The notes beneath the pieces were generated by a model. The model was not told where the DNA came from and made no database searches. It saw nothing but the letters and a program-made list of their open reading frames with translations. Shown here piece after piece: positions 27,183 to 35,154 of a stretch of 64,000 nucleotides of DNA (positions are counted from its first letter, which is position 1; the number at the start of each line of letters is the position of its first letter). The position numbers and the translations under genes were made by a program. This stretch comes from Candidatus Nanopelagicales bacterium. GTDB taxonomy: Bacteria > Actinomycetota > Actinomycetes > S36-B12. Where the stretch lies: positions 52,797 to 116,796 of the forward strand of contig JAURFD010000008.1 in the NCBI GenBank assembly GCA_030827125.1, in the 5' to 3' direction.

Positions 27183-29176
27183 GTCGTTTCGACCGGCTGT
27201 TTTCGCCTCGATCTGTTGCGGTGATCGGCGCAACAGATCGCGAAGGAACCTACGCGCACAACACCCTGCTCAATCTGGCGCGGGCCGGATTCGCCGGGAC
27301 GGTGATCGGCGTACATCCGACGCGTGACGTTGCTGCCGGCATCCCTTGTGTGCCATCGCTGCGAGCCGCCGGCTCCGTGGATGCGGTGGTGGTTGCCACC
27401 CCGGCGCAGTCTGTGCCCGCCTACCTGCGTGAAGCCCGGGAACTTGGATGCGGTGGCGCCATTGTCTACGCGGCGGGTTTTGCCGAGGCTGGGAACGTCG
27501 GGCTACAGGCTGACCTCACTGATGCCGCCGACGATATGCCGGTCATCGGCCCAAACTGCAATGGACTTGTCAGCGTGACGGCGCGCGCGCCTTTATGGGG
27601 GGACGCGGTCAATCTCCCGCAGTTGCCGGGTGGTGTGTGCCTGGTTTCCGAGAGTGGAAATGTCGGTGTTGTCGGAATGGCGCATCGCGGCGGGCTGGGA
27701 CTCCACACGGCGGTATCAACCGGAAACGCGGCGGCGGTGAGCACTGCCGAGATAGTTGAGTACCTCGCGGTGCAAGAAGGCATCGGTGCCATCGCCCTCT
27801 ATCTCGAGGCTGATGGGGATGGCGCCGCGTGGTGTCGAGCCTTCGCCGCATGCGCTGAACGTGACGTTCGGATCGTGGTGTTGAAGGTCGGCCGTAGCGC
27901 GAAGGGTGCGGCAGTCGGCGCCGCACACACCGCAGCCATCGTGGGGGACCACGGGGTCTTTGCCGCACTGGTGCGCGAGGCGGGCGGCGTACTTGTGCGG
28001 CAGCCGTTGGAGCTGCTGGAGACGGCACGGGCTCTTGCGCTTGGCCGTCGTGATCCGCGGGGAGTCGGCATCTTGACCTGCTCTGGTGGCGACGCGGGCA
28101 TCGCGGCCGATCTCGCCGAGGACTTCGGGGTACGGCTTGCCGAACTGTCGGTTGAGACGAGCGAAGCCTTGCGAGAACTGCTTCCCCCTGCCGCGACCGT
28201 TGCTAATCCGCTCGATCACACCGCGCTTGTGTGGGAGGACACCGAGGCGATTTCGGCGTTGACCGAAGCCGTGGGACGCGATAGCGGCGTCGGCCATCTC
28301 GTGTACATCCAAGATGAGCCTCCCGGCCTGCCCCAGGCCACCGTTGATGAGTGGCGGGCGACCCGTGCCGGGGGTGTCCTTGGCGGGGAGCGGTCGGGCC
28401 ATCGCACCTTGTTGGTCGCAACGACCCCGGGACAGGCGGCCGATGGTGTGGTGGCGGGTCTCGACAACGCGCTGCGTGCGCTTGCCGTGCTTCAGGAGCG
28501 CCCACCCGATCCTGAACGTCTTCGAAGCATGGCCGATATTGCGCGGCATGCGGACAGTCGCCCGGCACTTGCCGAAGATGTCGCGAAGTCACTGCTGGCC
28601 CACTATGGCTTGTGTGTACCGAGAGGGCTGGTTGTCGACACGGCGTCCCAAGCGGTCGACGCCGCATACGGGCTCGGGCTGGATGTCGTGCTCAAGGTGG
28701 TGCGTGCTGGCCTCCTGCACAAGTCGGAAGTCGGTGGGGTCGTTCTTGATGCGCGCACACCTGATCAGGTTCGAGAGGCGGCAGACGCACTGTTGTGCTT
28801 GGCGCCGGGCGACCGGGTCCTTGTCGAAGAGCGGGCACCAGCAGGACTCGAAGTGCTTATCGCCGCACAGTCTCACGGGGTCGTCCCCACTGTCACGATC
28901 GGACTCGGCGGTCTGTGGGCGGAGGCGCTCGCGGACATCGTTGTGGTGCCGCTGCCGGCCGATGCCCGGCGTATTCGACGCGCGATCCGCGACCTACGCG
29001 CCTGGCCATTGCTTTCGGGAGCGCGCGGCGGACCTGTGTACGACGTGGACGGACTCGCCGAAGCGGCAGCGGCAGTGAGTCGGGTGCTCCTTGAGGAGGA
29101 ACTCTCGATCGTCGAAGTGAATCCGTTGATCCTTGGCACCGCGAAATCGGTTGCAGTTGACGCCGTGATCTCCTGA
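27179..29176 (+). CDS. ADP-forming acyl-CoA synthetase (single-chain)
   Basis: A 665-residue fusion of the alpha part (CoA-binding RSVAVIGATDREGTYAHNTL, ligase-CoA VIGPNCNGLVS and GGVCLVSESGNVGVVG, phospho-histidine H250 in VGAAHTAAIVGD) and the beta ATP-grasp part (FGVRL linker, then VLKVVRAGLLHKSEVGGVVLD and SIVEVNPLI). It makes an acyl-CoA from acid, ATP and CoA with ADP release through a phosphohistidine. The DMSP lyase DddX belongs to this superfamily, a precedent for zwitterionic acids. It overlaps the dehydrogenase gene by 4 bp. No GNAT domain is fused. Substrate unknown. Confidence 0.88.
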   Translation: MSRFDRLFSPRSVAVIGATDREGTYAHNTLLNLARAGFAGTVIGVHPTRDVAAGIPCVPSLRAAGSVDAVVVATPAQSVPAYLREARELGCGGAIVYAAGFAEAGNVGLQADLTDAADDMPVIGPNCNGLVSVTARAPLWGDAVNLPQLPGGVCLVSESGNVGVVGMAHRGGLGLHTAVSTGNAAAVSTAEIVEYLAVQEGIGAIALYLEADGDGAAWCRAFAACAERDVRIVVLKVGRSAKGAAVGAAHTAAIVGDHGVFAALVREAGGVLVRQPLELLETARALALGRRDPRGVGILTCSGGDAGIAADLAEDFGVRLAELSVETSEALRELLPPAATVANPLDHTALVWEDTEAISALTEAVGRDSGVGHLVYIQDEPPGLPQATVDEWRATRAGGVLGGERSGHRTLLVATTPGQAADGVVAGLDNALRALAVLQERPPDPERLRSMADIARHADSRPALAEDVAKSLLAHYGLCVPRGLVVDTASQAVDAAYGLGLDVVLKVVRAGLLHKSEVGGVVLDARTPDQVREAADALLCLAPGDRVLVEERAPAGLEVLIAAQSHGVVPTVTIGLGGLWAEALADIVVVPLPADARRIRRAIRDLRAWPLLSGARGGPVYDVDGLAEAAAAVSRVLLEEELSIVEVNPLILGTAKSVAVDAVIS

Positions 29177-29225
29177 AGTGGCGATGTCGTTGCGAGCCGA
29201 CGATCCGCGGCCCTAGACTTTCTGA

Positions 29226-30410
29226 ATGGCCAATCAGTTTGCCCCCGCGCCGCTCTCGGACGCCGACCTTAATCGCTCGCTTGCGCCCTTCGGCGAGAGC
29301 CGAATGTTGCCGCCCGCGGCGTACACGTCAGAGGACGTCTTTGCCTGGGAATCGGAGCACTTCTTCCGCGGCTGGCAATGCATTGGTCGCAGCGATGACA
29401 TCGCTGAGGCAGGCATGCAGCGAGCAGACAAAGTGGGTGACACCACCGTGCTGCTGGTGCGCGCCGAGGATGGCGTCCTTCGTGCTTTTGCCAACGTATG
29501 TCGCCACCGCGGCCATGAAATCTTGCCGTGCGGTGGATCCACCAAGGCTCGGGCCATCACCTGCCCCTATCACTCCTGGTCCTACAAACTGGACGGTGAG
29601 TTGTTCAGCGCCGCGGGCTACGGCGGCTTCGGCGACTTCGAGATGGCTGACTTCCCCTTACGGCCCATCGCGGTTGAGGAGTGGCACGGCTGGGTCTTCC
29701 TTGATCTGTCTGGGCTGGCCGGCCCCCTGAGCCAACACGTTGCCGGTCTTGAAGAGCGAGTCGCGCAATACACGCCCGAGCGGCTCAAGGTCATGGGACG
29801 TCACGAGTATGTGATCGAAGCAAACTGGAAGATCATCATCGAGAACTACCAGGAGTGTTATCACTGCACATCGATTCACCCGGAACTGTGCCAGGTGAGC
29901 GCCCCGGAGAGTGGCGAAAATTGGGCGCCGTCGGCCGGTGCCTGGGTTGGGGGTTGGCAGGACCTGCGCCCGCGCGCCATCACTATGTCACTCGACGGGC
30001 ATAGCGACGGTGTGTTCATTCCAGGATTGAATGAGGTTGAGCAGCGTCGCATTGACTACATCGGCGTCTTTCCTAATCTCCTCATCAGCCTTCATCCGGA
30101 CTATGTGATGACCCATCGCATGGTGCCGCTCGGTCCAGGACAAACATGGGTCGAGTGCGCATGGTCGTTCCCACCCGAGGCACTTGAACTGCCCACGTTT
30201 GACCCCAAGTACGCAATGGACTTCTGGGATATCACCAATCGTGAAGACTGGGCGGCATGCGAATCGGTGCAACGGGGCATGGAGAGCGGTATGGCCCAGG
30301 CCGGACCTCTCTCCCCGGAGGAGGACGCGATCTACCAGTTCGTCACCATGGTGGCACGTGGGTACCTTGGCCAGCCGCTGGCGGCCAAGTCCGAACCCGC
30401 CACAGCCTGA
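29226..30410 (+). CDS. Rieske non-heme iron oxygenase, betaine-demethylase type
   Basis: A 394-residue alpha subunit. The [2Fe-2S] Rieske ligands are C92-x-H94 (VCRHRGHE) and C113-x2-H116 (CPYHSW). The mononuclear iron site shows H213 and H218 in ENYQECYHCTSIHPE with D341 as the likely third ligand; the electron-bridging position is Glu210, as in carnitine oxygenase CntA, rather than the usual Asp. Relatives (GbcA, Stc2, CntA) hydroxylate N-methyl or quaternary ammonium substrates, releasing formaldehyde or TMA. The ATG lies 6 nt after TAGACT, with a TTGCGA -35. No cognate reductase is in the window. It ends directly at a palindromic repeat. Confidence 0.88.
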   Translation: MANQFAPAPLSDADLNRSLAPFGESRMLPPAAYTSEDVFAWESEHFFRGWQCIGRSDDIAEAGMQRADKVGDTTVLLVRAEDGVLRAFANVCRHRGHEILPCGGSTKARAITCPYHSWSYKLDGELFSAAGYGGFGDFEMADFPLRPIAVEEWHGWVFLDLSGLAGPLSQHVAGLEERVAQYTPERLKVMGRHEYVIEANWKIIIENYQECYHCTSIHPELCQVSAPESGENWAPSAGAWVGGWQDLRPRAITMSLDGHSDGVFIPGLNEVEQRRIDYIGVFPNLLISLHPDYVMTHRMVPLGPGQTWVECAWSFPPEALELPTFDPKYAMDFWDITNREDWAACESVQRGMESGMAQAGPLSPEEDAIYQFVTMVARGYLGQPLAAKSEPATA

Positions 30411-30417
30411 CCCCCCC

Positions 30418-30484
30418 GTTTGTCACCCAGAACCGTGTTTTGCGGCCAAATTTGGCTACGTAATCCCCCTTCTGGGTGACAAAC
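30418..30484. repeat. 67-bp palindromic element, copy A
   Basis: Perfect 15-bp terminal inverted repeats GTTTGTCACCCAGAA / TTCTGGGTGACAAAC enclose a second perfect palindrome GCCAAATTTGGC (30445-30456). Aligned without gaps to copy B (31617-31683), about 53 of 67 positions are identical. It starts 8 bp after the Rieske stop and ends 8 bp before the stop of the AbiEi-like gene. Confidence 0.88.
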
Positions 30485-30492
30485 CTGGGTCG

Positions 30493-31512
30493 TCAGTCCC
30501 GCAAGATCTTGCGGATGTGTGCCAGGAAGGGCGCCGGTCGGCTGACCCCTTCAACGTACGTCACGCGGACAAACTGGTGTCCGACGCGCTCGAGGTCTTG
30601 TTGCCGCGACTTCTCCTCGAGCCACCCGCGTTCTTCGGCGTACTTGAGCATGCCGTCCGCCTCGATGATCAAACCGAAGGTTCCGGGGGGCGTGTGCGGC
30701 AGATCAAGACCGAGATCTCCGCGGTAGTGACGGCCACTAGCGCCGACAAGGGGAACCTGCGTTGTTGGTCTTGGCAGCCGCGCCTCGATGATGCGACCGC
30801 GCACAATGCTTTCGAGTGGGCTTTCTGCACCGGCCTCGACAAAGGGCAGCGCGTGGGCAACTGCTTTCATGCCATGGCTGCGATGGATATCGGCTAACAG
30901 GCTCGCCAGCTCAGCTCGCACATCGGCCTCGACACGTCCGTCGAGCACCTCCATACGCATCGCTGCGTCAAGGCTCACCAGTGCAAAGGGAAGCGGGAGT
31001 CCGCGCGCGAGATCTATGGCCGTACGCAGGGGCGTCGTCATGAGAATGCCATGTGGACCGACCATGACGTGATGCTCCGGGACATTCCAGCGACGCGCCC
31101 GAGCGAGTAGTCGCCGCCCTCGCTTGCCCGGAGACCCGTTGACAAAGACGATCTCCGGTTCCTCGGGATTTGCGACTCGGTGAGGCGGCGTAGAAAGGCT
31201 GAGTAGAGCTGCCGACGTCGTAGCGCAGGCGGCAGCACCGGAATTCTCGGCTTGGAGCACCTGCAGTCGGGCCACCGCAGTGGATCCGATGGCGTAATCG
31301 AGCCCTGCAGCATGCCTACGGGATCCCTCAGGGTTGATGACGTACCAACCCTTTCCGATGCGCAGGAGCCCTCCACGGTCGCAGGCACGCTCAAGGCGCT
31401 CAGGAGATATGCCGAGATCTGCAGCGGCAACTCGATCAAAGGGGTGGTGGCTGAAGGCCGCGTGCAGTTGCGGCGTCGTCCGATCCGGGCGCTGGGATGC
31501 GGGAATGGTCAT
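30493..31512 (-). CDS. Orphan AbiEi/DUF559-like protein
   Basis: A 339-residue protein. The N-terminal winged-helix-like segment AADLGISPERLERACDRGGLLRIGKGWYV is the AbiEi antitoxin type. The C-terminal part, GAESPLESIVRGRIIEARLP, then HYRGDLGLDLP, FGLIIEADGMLKYAE and KSRQQDLERVGHQFVRV, has the layout of DUF559 / very-short-patch-repair-like nucleases (E...D...E-x-D type residues). No AbiEii toxin gene is adjacent. The gene sits alone between two copies of a palindromic element and interrupts the betaine island. ATG 31512 is used; a GTG at 31578 would extend it by 22 residues. Biological role unknown. Confidence 0.75.
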   Translation of the reverse strand: MTIPASQRPDRTTPQLHAAFSHHPFDRVAAADLGISPERLERACDRGGLLRIGKGWYVINPEGSRRHAAGLDYAIGSTAVARLQVLQAENSGAAACATTSAALLSLSTPPHRVANPEEPEIVFVNGSPGKRGRRLLARARRWNVPEHHVMVGPHGILMTTPLRTAIDLARGLPLPFALVSLDAAMRMEVLDGRVEADVRAELASLLADIHRSHGMKAVAHALPFVEAGAESPLESIVRGRIIEARLPRPTTQVPLVGASGRHYRGDLGLDLPHTPPGTFGLIIEADGMLKYAEERGWLEEKSRQQDLERVGHQFVRVTYVEGVSRPAPFLAHIRKILRD

Positions 31513-31616
31513 GGTGCGACCGTGCGCCGTGGATGCGAGTGGAGAGGCTAGTGGGATGGGTCCTGTGGATAGGCGCACACCGCAGGCGCTGTGGCTAAAC
31601 CCGCCTGACCCCCTCC

Positions 31617-31683
31617 GTTTGTCACCCAGAACCGCGTTTTTCGGCAGGAATCGGCGGCCTAATGCCGGTTTTGGGTGACAAAC
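31617..31683. repeat. 67-bp palindromic element, copy B
   Basis: Terminal inverted repeats GTTTGTCACCCAGAACC / GGTTTTGGGTGACAAAC pair with one wobble. They are framed by a further inverted repeat, GCCTGACCCCCTCC (31603-31616) and GGAGGGGGTTAGGC on the right. The right outer arm contains the PotA stop codon; the left outer arm matches the last codon, stop and C-run that precede copy A. Confidence 0.88.
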
Positions 31684-31695
31684 GTGGGGAGGGGG

Positions 31696-32781
31696 TTAGG
31701 CGGATTCCATCGCGCCAGGGGGCAGCAGGAGCATGGCATCGGGCCGACAGTGCACCTTCACCTTCTCGCCGGCAGCGTGGTGACCGGAGTGTTCGCTAGG
31801 TCGCCGCACGACGAGTTCGTCACCGGTGGACAGCCTTACAAGCACGTCAGTCGTCGCCCCCTGGTAAACGGTTCGGGTCACCGTGCCGTCAATAGCGCCC
31901 GATTCCTCGGCTGTCGGCTCAAGGAGGAGCCGCTCGGGTCGTACAACGAGGTGCATGTCGGCCCCGGCCTCCGCGTGGCCACGGCAGCGGAGTACGTCGC
32001 TTCCAATTCTGACGCTCACCATTCCGCTTTCACTGCTGGCGACGACCTCAACGCTCAGCACATTGGCGCTGCCAAGGAAGTCAGCCACGTACGCGGTGGC
32101 CGGGGCGTCGTACACCTGCGCCGGTGTTCCGATCTGCTCGATCAGTCCCCCTGCCATCACGGCGAGGCGATCGGACATGGTGAGTGCCTCTTCCTGGTCG
32201 TGCGTGACATAGATGAAGGTCATGCCAAGACTTTCCTGGAGTGACTTCAGTTCGATCTGAAGGGTCTTGCGCAGTTTGGCGTCTAGGGCACCGAGCGGTT
32301 CGTCGAGGAGAAGCACGCTCGGCCCGAGGACGATGGCACGTGCGAGAGCGACCCGCTGCTGCTGGCCACCGGAAAGCTGCCCGGGCTTTCGCTTGGCGTA
32401 CTTGCCCATTCGAACCATTTCCAGCGCCTCTGCCACCTTGCTCTTTGCTTCGGCCTTGCCCACGTTCTGATAGCGCAGCCCAAATGCCACGTTGTCGGCG
32501 ACGGACATGAACGGGAACAGCGCGTAGTTCTGGAAGACCGTATTGACGGGTCGATCGTTGGCCGGAATGCGGGCCACGTCGACACCATCGATGCGAATTT
32601 CGCCTGACGTGGGTGTCTCGAAGCCGGCAATCATCCGCAGGGTGGTGGTCTTGCCGCATCCGGAGGGCCCCAGGAGGCTGAAGAACTCACCAGCCGCGAT
32701 GTCAACGTCGATTCCACGAACGGCGGCGACATCCCCGTAGGACTTGTGCAGGTTCATTACTTGGACGCTGCCACCGCTCAC
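31696..32781 (-). CDS. ABC transporter ATPase, PotA type
   Basis: A 361-residue ATPase: Walker A GPSGCGKTTTLRM, Q-loop FQNYALFPFM, signature LSGGQQQR, Walker B VLLLDEPLGALD, and switch histidine in YVTHDQEEAL, followed by a C-terminal TOBE-like regulatory domain. It powers the permeases encoded divergently from 34258. The GTG start at 32781 faces the substrate-binding protein gene across a 172-bp gap that contains a TetR-type operator. The stop codon is part of the outer arm of palindromic element B. Confidence 0.93.
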   Translation of the reverse strand: MSGGSVQVMNLHKSYGDVAAVRGIDVDIAAGEFFSLLGPSGCGKTTTLRMIAGFETPTSGEIRIDGVDVARIPANDRPVNTVFQNYALFPFMSVADNVAFGLRYQNVGKAEAKSKVAEALEMVRMGKYAKRKPGQLSGGQQQRVALARAIVLGPSVLLLDEPLGALDAKLRKTLQIELKSLQESLGMTFIYVTHDQEEALTMSDRLAVMAGGLIEQIGTPAQVYDAPATAYVADFLGSANVLSVEVVASSESGMVSVRIGSDVLRCRGHAEAGADMHLVVRPERLLLEPTAEESGAIDGTVTRTVYQGATTDVLVRLSTGDELVVRRPSEHSGHHAAGEKVKVHCRPDAMLLLPPGAMESA

Positions 32782-32891
32782 TGGGCCTCCTCAGGCTCCT
32801 TGGGGCACTCACGCGCATCCGCACGATGTGCATCGCATTGTGCCGGTAGGTGCGGAATTTCTCCCGAATATGCCGAAGTACTTGCGAACAA

Positions 32892-32907
32892 CTGAGTGGT
32901 GGTTCAG
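32892..32907. promoter_or_regulatory. Predicted TetR operator at the transporter promoter
   Basis: CTGAGTGGTGGTTCAG matches the aminotransferase site 1 at both ends (CTGAGT and GTTCAG) and lies between the divergent PotA and PotD genes, 47 bp before the PotD start. Confidence 0.55.
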
Positions 32908-32953
32908 TCTAGGCACCATTCGCGCAGGCTGGCCCGCAAATGGAGGAGTCCCC

Positions 32954-34255
32954 ATGACGAACCGCCCCCGCCGCCCCGTATCGCGTCGCCAAGTACTCCA
33001 GGCTTCCGCCTTGGCCCTTCCGGGGGCCTGGGCGCTGTCCTCGTGTGCGCGGGAGCAGCCCATCGGTGCGCCAAGCTCCAGTGCATCAGCCGGGGATGCT
33101 TCTTCGTCGGCTGGCGCCTCCGCTTCACCGTCCGCGACAGGAATCCCGATCGCCTCACCGCAGAACCCGGTGAAGTGGCCGATCAACCCTGGCAATGAGC
33201 CCATTGCTTCGGACCTTGAACCTGAGCCCAACGCGACTCTTCGCCTGTACAACTACCCGGACTACGTCTGGAATCGAGTCCTGAAGAATTTCCAGAAGGA
33301 GTATGCCGACTACAACGTCACCATCGAGTTGTCGACGTTTAACGACCTGCCTGAGGCGCTGACGAAGATTCGCAGCGGAAGCGTTCCCTACGATGTGGGC
33401 TTCCTGACATATAACTACCTCGGCAAATTGGTTTACGGAGACTTGATTCGTCCGTTGAACCACAGCTACATCCCCAACATCGTGGATGCCTGGGACAGTT
33501 TCCAGAATCCTTGGTACGACCAGGAATGGCAGTACACCGTTCCCTATACCGTGTACACGACCGGTATTGGCTGGCGGTCCGATTTGATTCCCGAGGACAT
33601 CGGCGCTCGACCGGATCCCTATAACGTCTTCTGGGACACCAAGTACGCGGGGGAGCTCGCCGTCCTTGATGACGATCGGGAAGTGATCGGCATGACCATC
33701 CTTCGCAATGGCGGGACCGACGTCAACTCGGCTGATCCGGCGACGTTGGGCGCAGCACGTGACGCGATGCTGGAGATGCTCTCGCTAAGTCAGCCCCGGG
33801 TAACCATCACCGGTTACACCGACATTCCCGAGGGCACGCTGTCACTTTCGCAGTGCTGGTCCGGCGACATGATCACCGGGCAGTACTACATGCCCGAAGG
33901 TGTCGATCCCTCGGTCCTGCGCTACTGGAGTCCGCCTGAGGGCAACGGCCTCATCGGCAACGACTTCCTGTGCATTCTCAAGGGTGGCGAGAACCCTGTC
34001 CTGGCACATCACTTCCTCAATTACATGCTCACCAATGATGTGGCGCTGGAGAACTTCGGCTGGGTGGGATACCAGCCGCCCATGAAGTCGCTGTCGCCGG
34101 ACACCATGGTGGCCGACGGATGGGTTCCGGAAAACCTCGCCTCCGCGGTCGTGAGGCAAGAGTGGTTCGACGTGGGCTACCCCTTGCTGGAGTTGCCGCC
34201 CGCGGTGGAAGCGGAATACCAGGCCATCTGGCAGCAATTCAAAGCTGGAGCCTGA
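32954..34255 (+). CDS. Extracellular solute-binding lipoprotein, PotD type (Tat-exported)
   Basis: A 433-residue substrate-binding protein. The N-terminus has a twin-arginine motif (VSRRQVLQ, about 9-16), a hydrophobic stretch and a lipobox ending at Cys31 (ALSSC), so it should be a Tat-exported lipoprotein. A Ser/Ala-rich linker follows, then the PotD-like fold beginning LRLYNYPDYVWNRVLKNFQ. GGAGGAG precedes the ATG. Although the family is polyamine-like, binding-pocket aromatics are also used for betaines, so the ligand should be inferred from the operon, not the family name. Confidence 0.9.
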   Translation: MTNRPRRPVSRRQVLQASALALPGAWALSSCAREQPIGAPSSSASAGDASSSAGASASPSATGIPIASPQNPVKWPINPGNEPIASDLEPEPNATLRLYNYPDYVWNRVLKNFQKEYADYNVTIELSTFNDLPEALTKIRSGSVPYDVGFLTYNYLGKLVYGDLIRPLNHSYIPNIVDAWDSFQNPWYDQEWQYTVPYTVYTTGIGWRSDLIPEDIGARPDPYNVFWDTKYAGELAVLDDDREVIGMTILRNGGTDVNSADPATLGAARDAMLEMLSLSQPRVTITGYTDIPEGTLSLSQCWSGDMITGQYYMPEGVDPSVLRYWSPPEGNGLIGNDFLCILKGGENPVLAHHFLNYMLTNDVALENFGWVGYQPPMKSLSPDTMVADGWVPENLASAVVRQEWFDVGYPLLELPPAVEAEYQAIWQQFKAGA

Positions 34256-34257
34256 TC

Positions 34258-35154
34258 TTGGGCGGACGGCTCCAACGGCTGCTCTGGCCAATTCTCGGCC
34301 TGCCGTCAATCGTCTGGATCGTTCTTTTCTTCCTTGTTCCGCTGTACGTCGTCTTCTGCGTGTCCTTTGGCGATGTCGACCCGATCTTCCGGACGCCGAT
34401 TCCGATCTGGAACCCGCTCGAGTGGCGCTTCGATCAGGTAGCGGTCGTGTGGGATCGCCTGGTCGGACCGGACAACTTCTACCTGCCACCGGTGCTGCGC
34501 ACGCTGTACTACGTCATCATTGCCGTCGTCGCCTGCCTCGTGATTTCCTTCCCGGTGGCGTATTTCGCCGCCCGCTATGCGGGCCGCTACCGAGCACTCG
34601 TCCTCGCGCTGCTCGTCGCGCCATTCTGGATCTCCTACATGATGCGCATGCTGGCCTGGATCAACCTGCTTCAACCGGACGGCCTCGTCAACGCGGTCAT
34701 CACCATGGGTGGCATCGTGCCACTCGACGTCAACTGGCTCAGTGGCAATCCCTTCACGGTCGTCATGGGGCTGATCTACGGGTACGTGCCGTACATGATG
34801 CTTCCCCTGTTCGCCGCACTCGATCGCATCAATCCGAGTCTGCTGGAGGCGGCTCGCGACATGGGTGCAGGCGGCTTTGATCTCTTCCGACGCGTTGTTT
34901 TGCCCATGAGTATGCCGGGCGTTATCGCTGGCACGCTCCTTGTGGCTCTTCCCATGATGGGTGACTACTTCACAACTGACATGCTGTCGAAATCGCCGAG
35001 TACCTCCATGGTCGGCAACCTCATCAACCTGTCGATCGCCACGCCGGGTCAGTCCGGACAGGCAGGAGCTTTGCTTATCCTGCTGCTTCTGGTCTTGCTT
35101 CTGCCGATGGTCTGGTACACCCGCAGCACGGCGAAGGCGGAGGTTCGGTCATGA
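34258..35154 (+). CDS. ABC transporter permease, PotB type
   Basis: A 298-residue permease with about six membrane helices. The EAA loop is SLLEAARDMGAGGFDLFRRVVLPMSMPG, which contacts the ATPase. The TTG start at 34258 (two bases after the PotD stop) has GGAG 7 nt upstream; upstream extensions would overlap PotD. The stop overlaps the next permease (ATGA). Confidence 0.9.
   Translation: MGGRLQRLLWPILGLPSIVWIVLFFLVPLYVVFCVSFGDVDPIFRTPIPIWNPLEWRFDQVAVVWDRLVGPDNFYLPPVLRTLYYVIIAVVACLVISFPVAYFAARYAGRYRALVLALLVAPFWISYMMRMLAWINLLQPDGLVNAVITMGGIVPLDVNWLSGNPFTVVMGLIYGYVPYMMLPLFAALDRINPSLLEAARDMGAGGFDLFRRVVLPMSMPGVIAGTLLVALPMMGDYFTTDMLSKSPSTSMVGNLINLSIATPGQSGQAGALLILLLLVLLLPMVWYTRSTAKAEVRS

Noticed and set aside
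30418..31683. CRISPR or terminal inverted repeats of an insertion sequence
   Set aside because: There are only two copies, 1.2 kb apart, palindromic and in direct orientation; no spacers, Cas genes or transposase are present.
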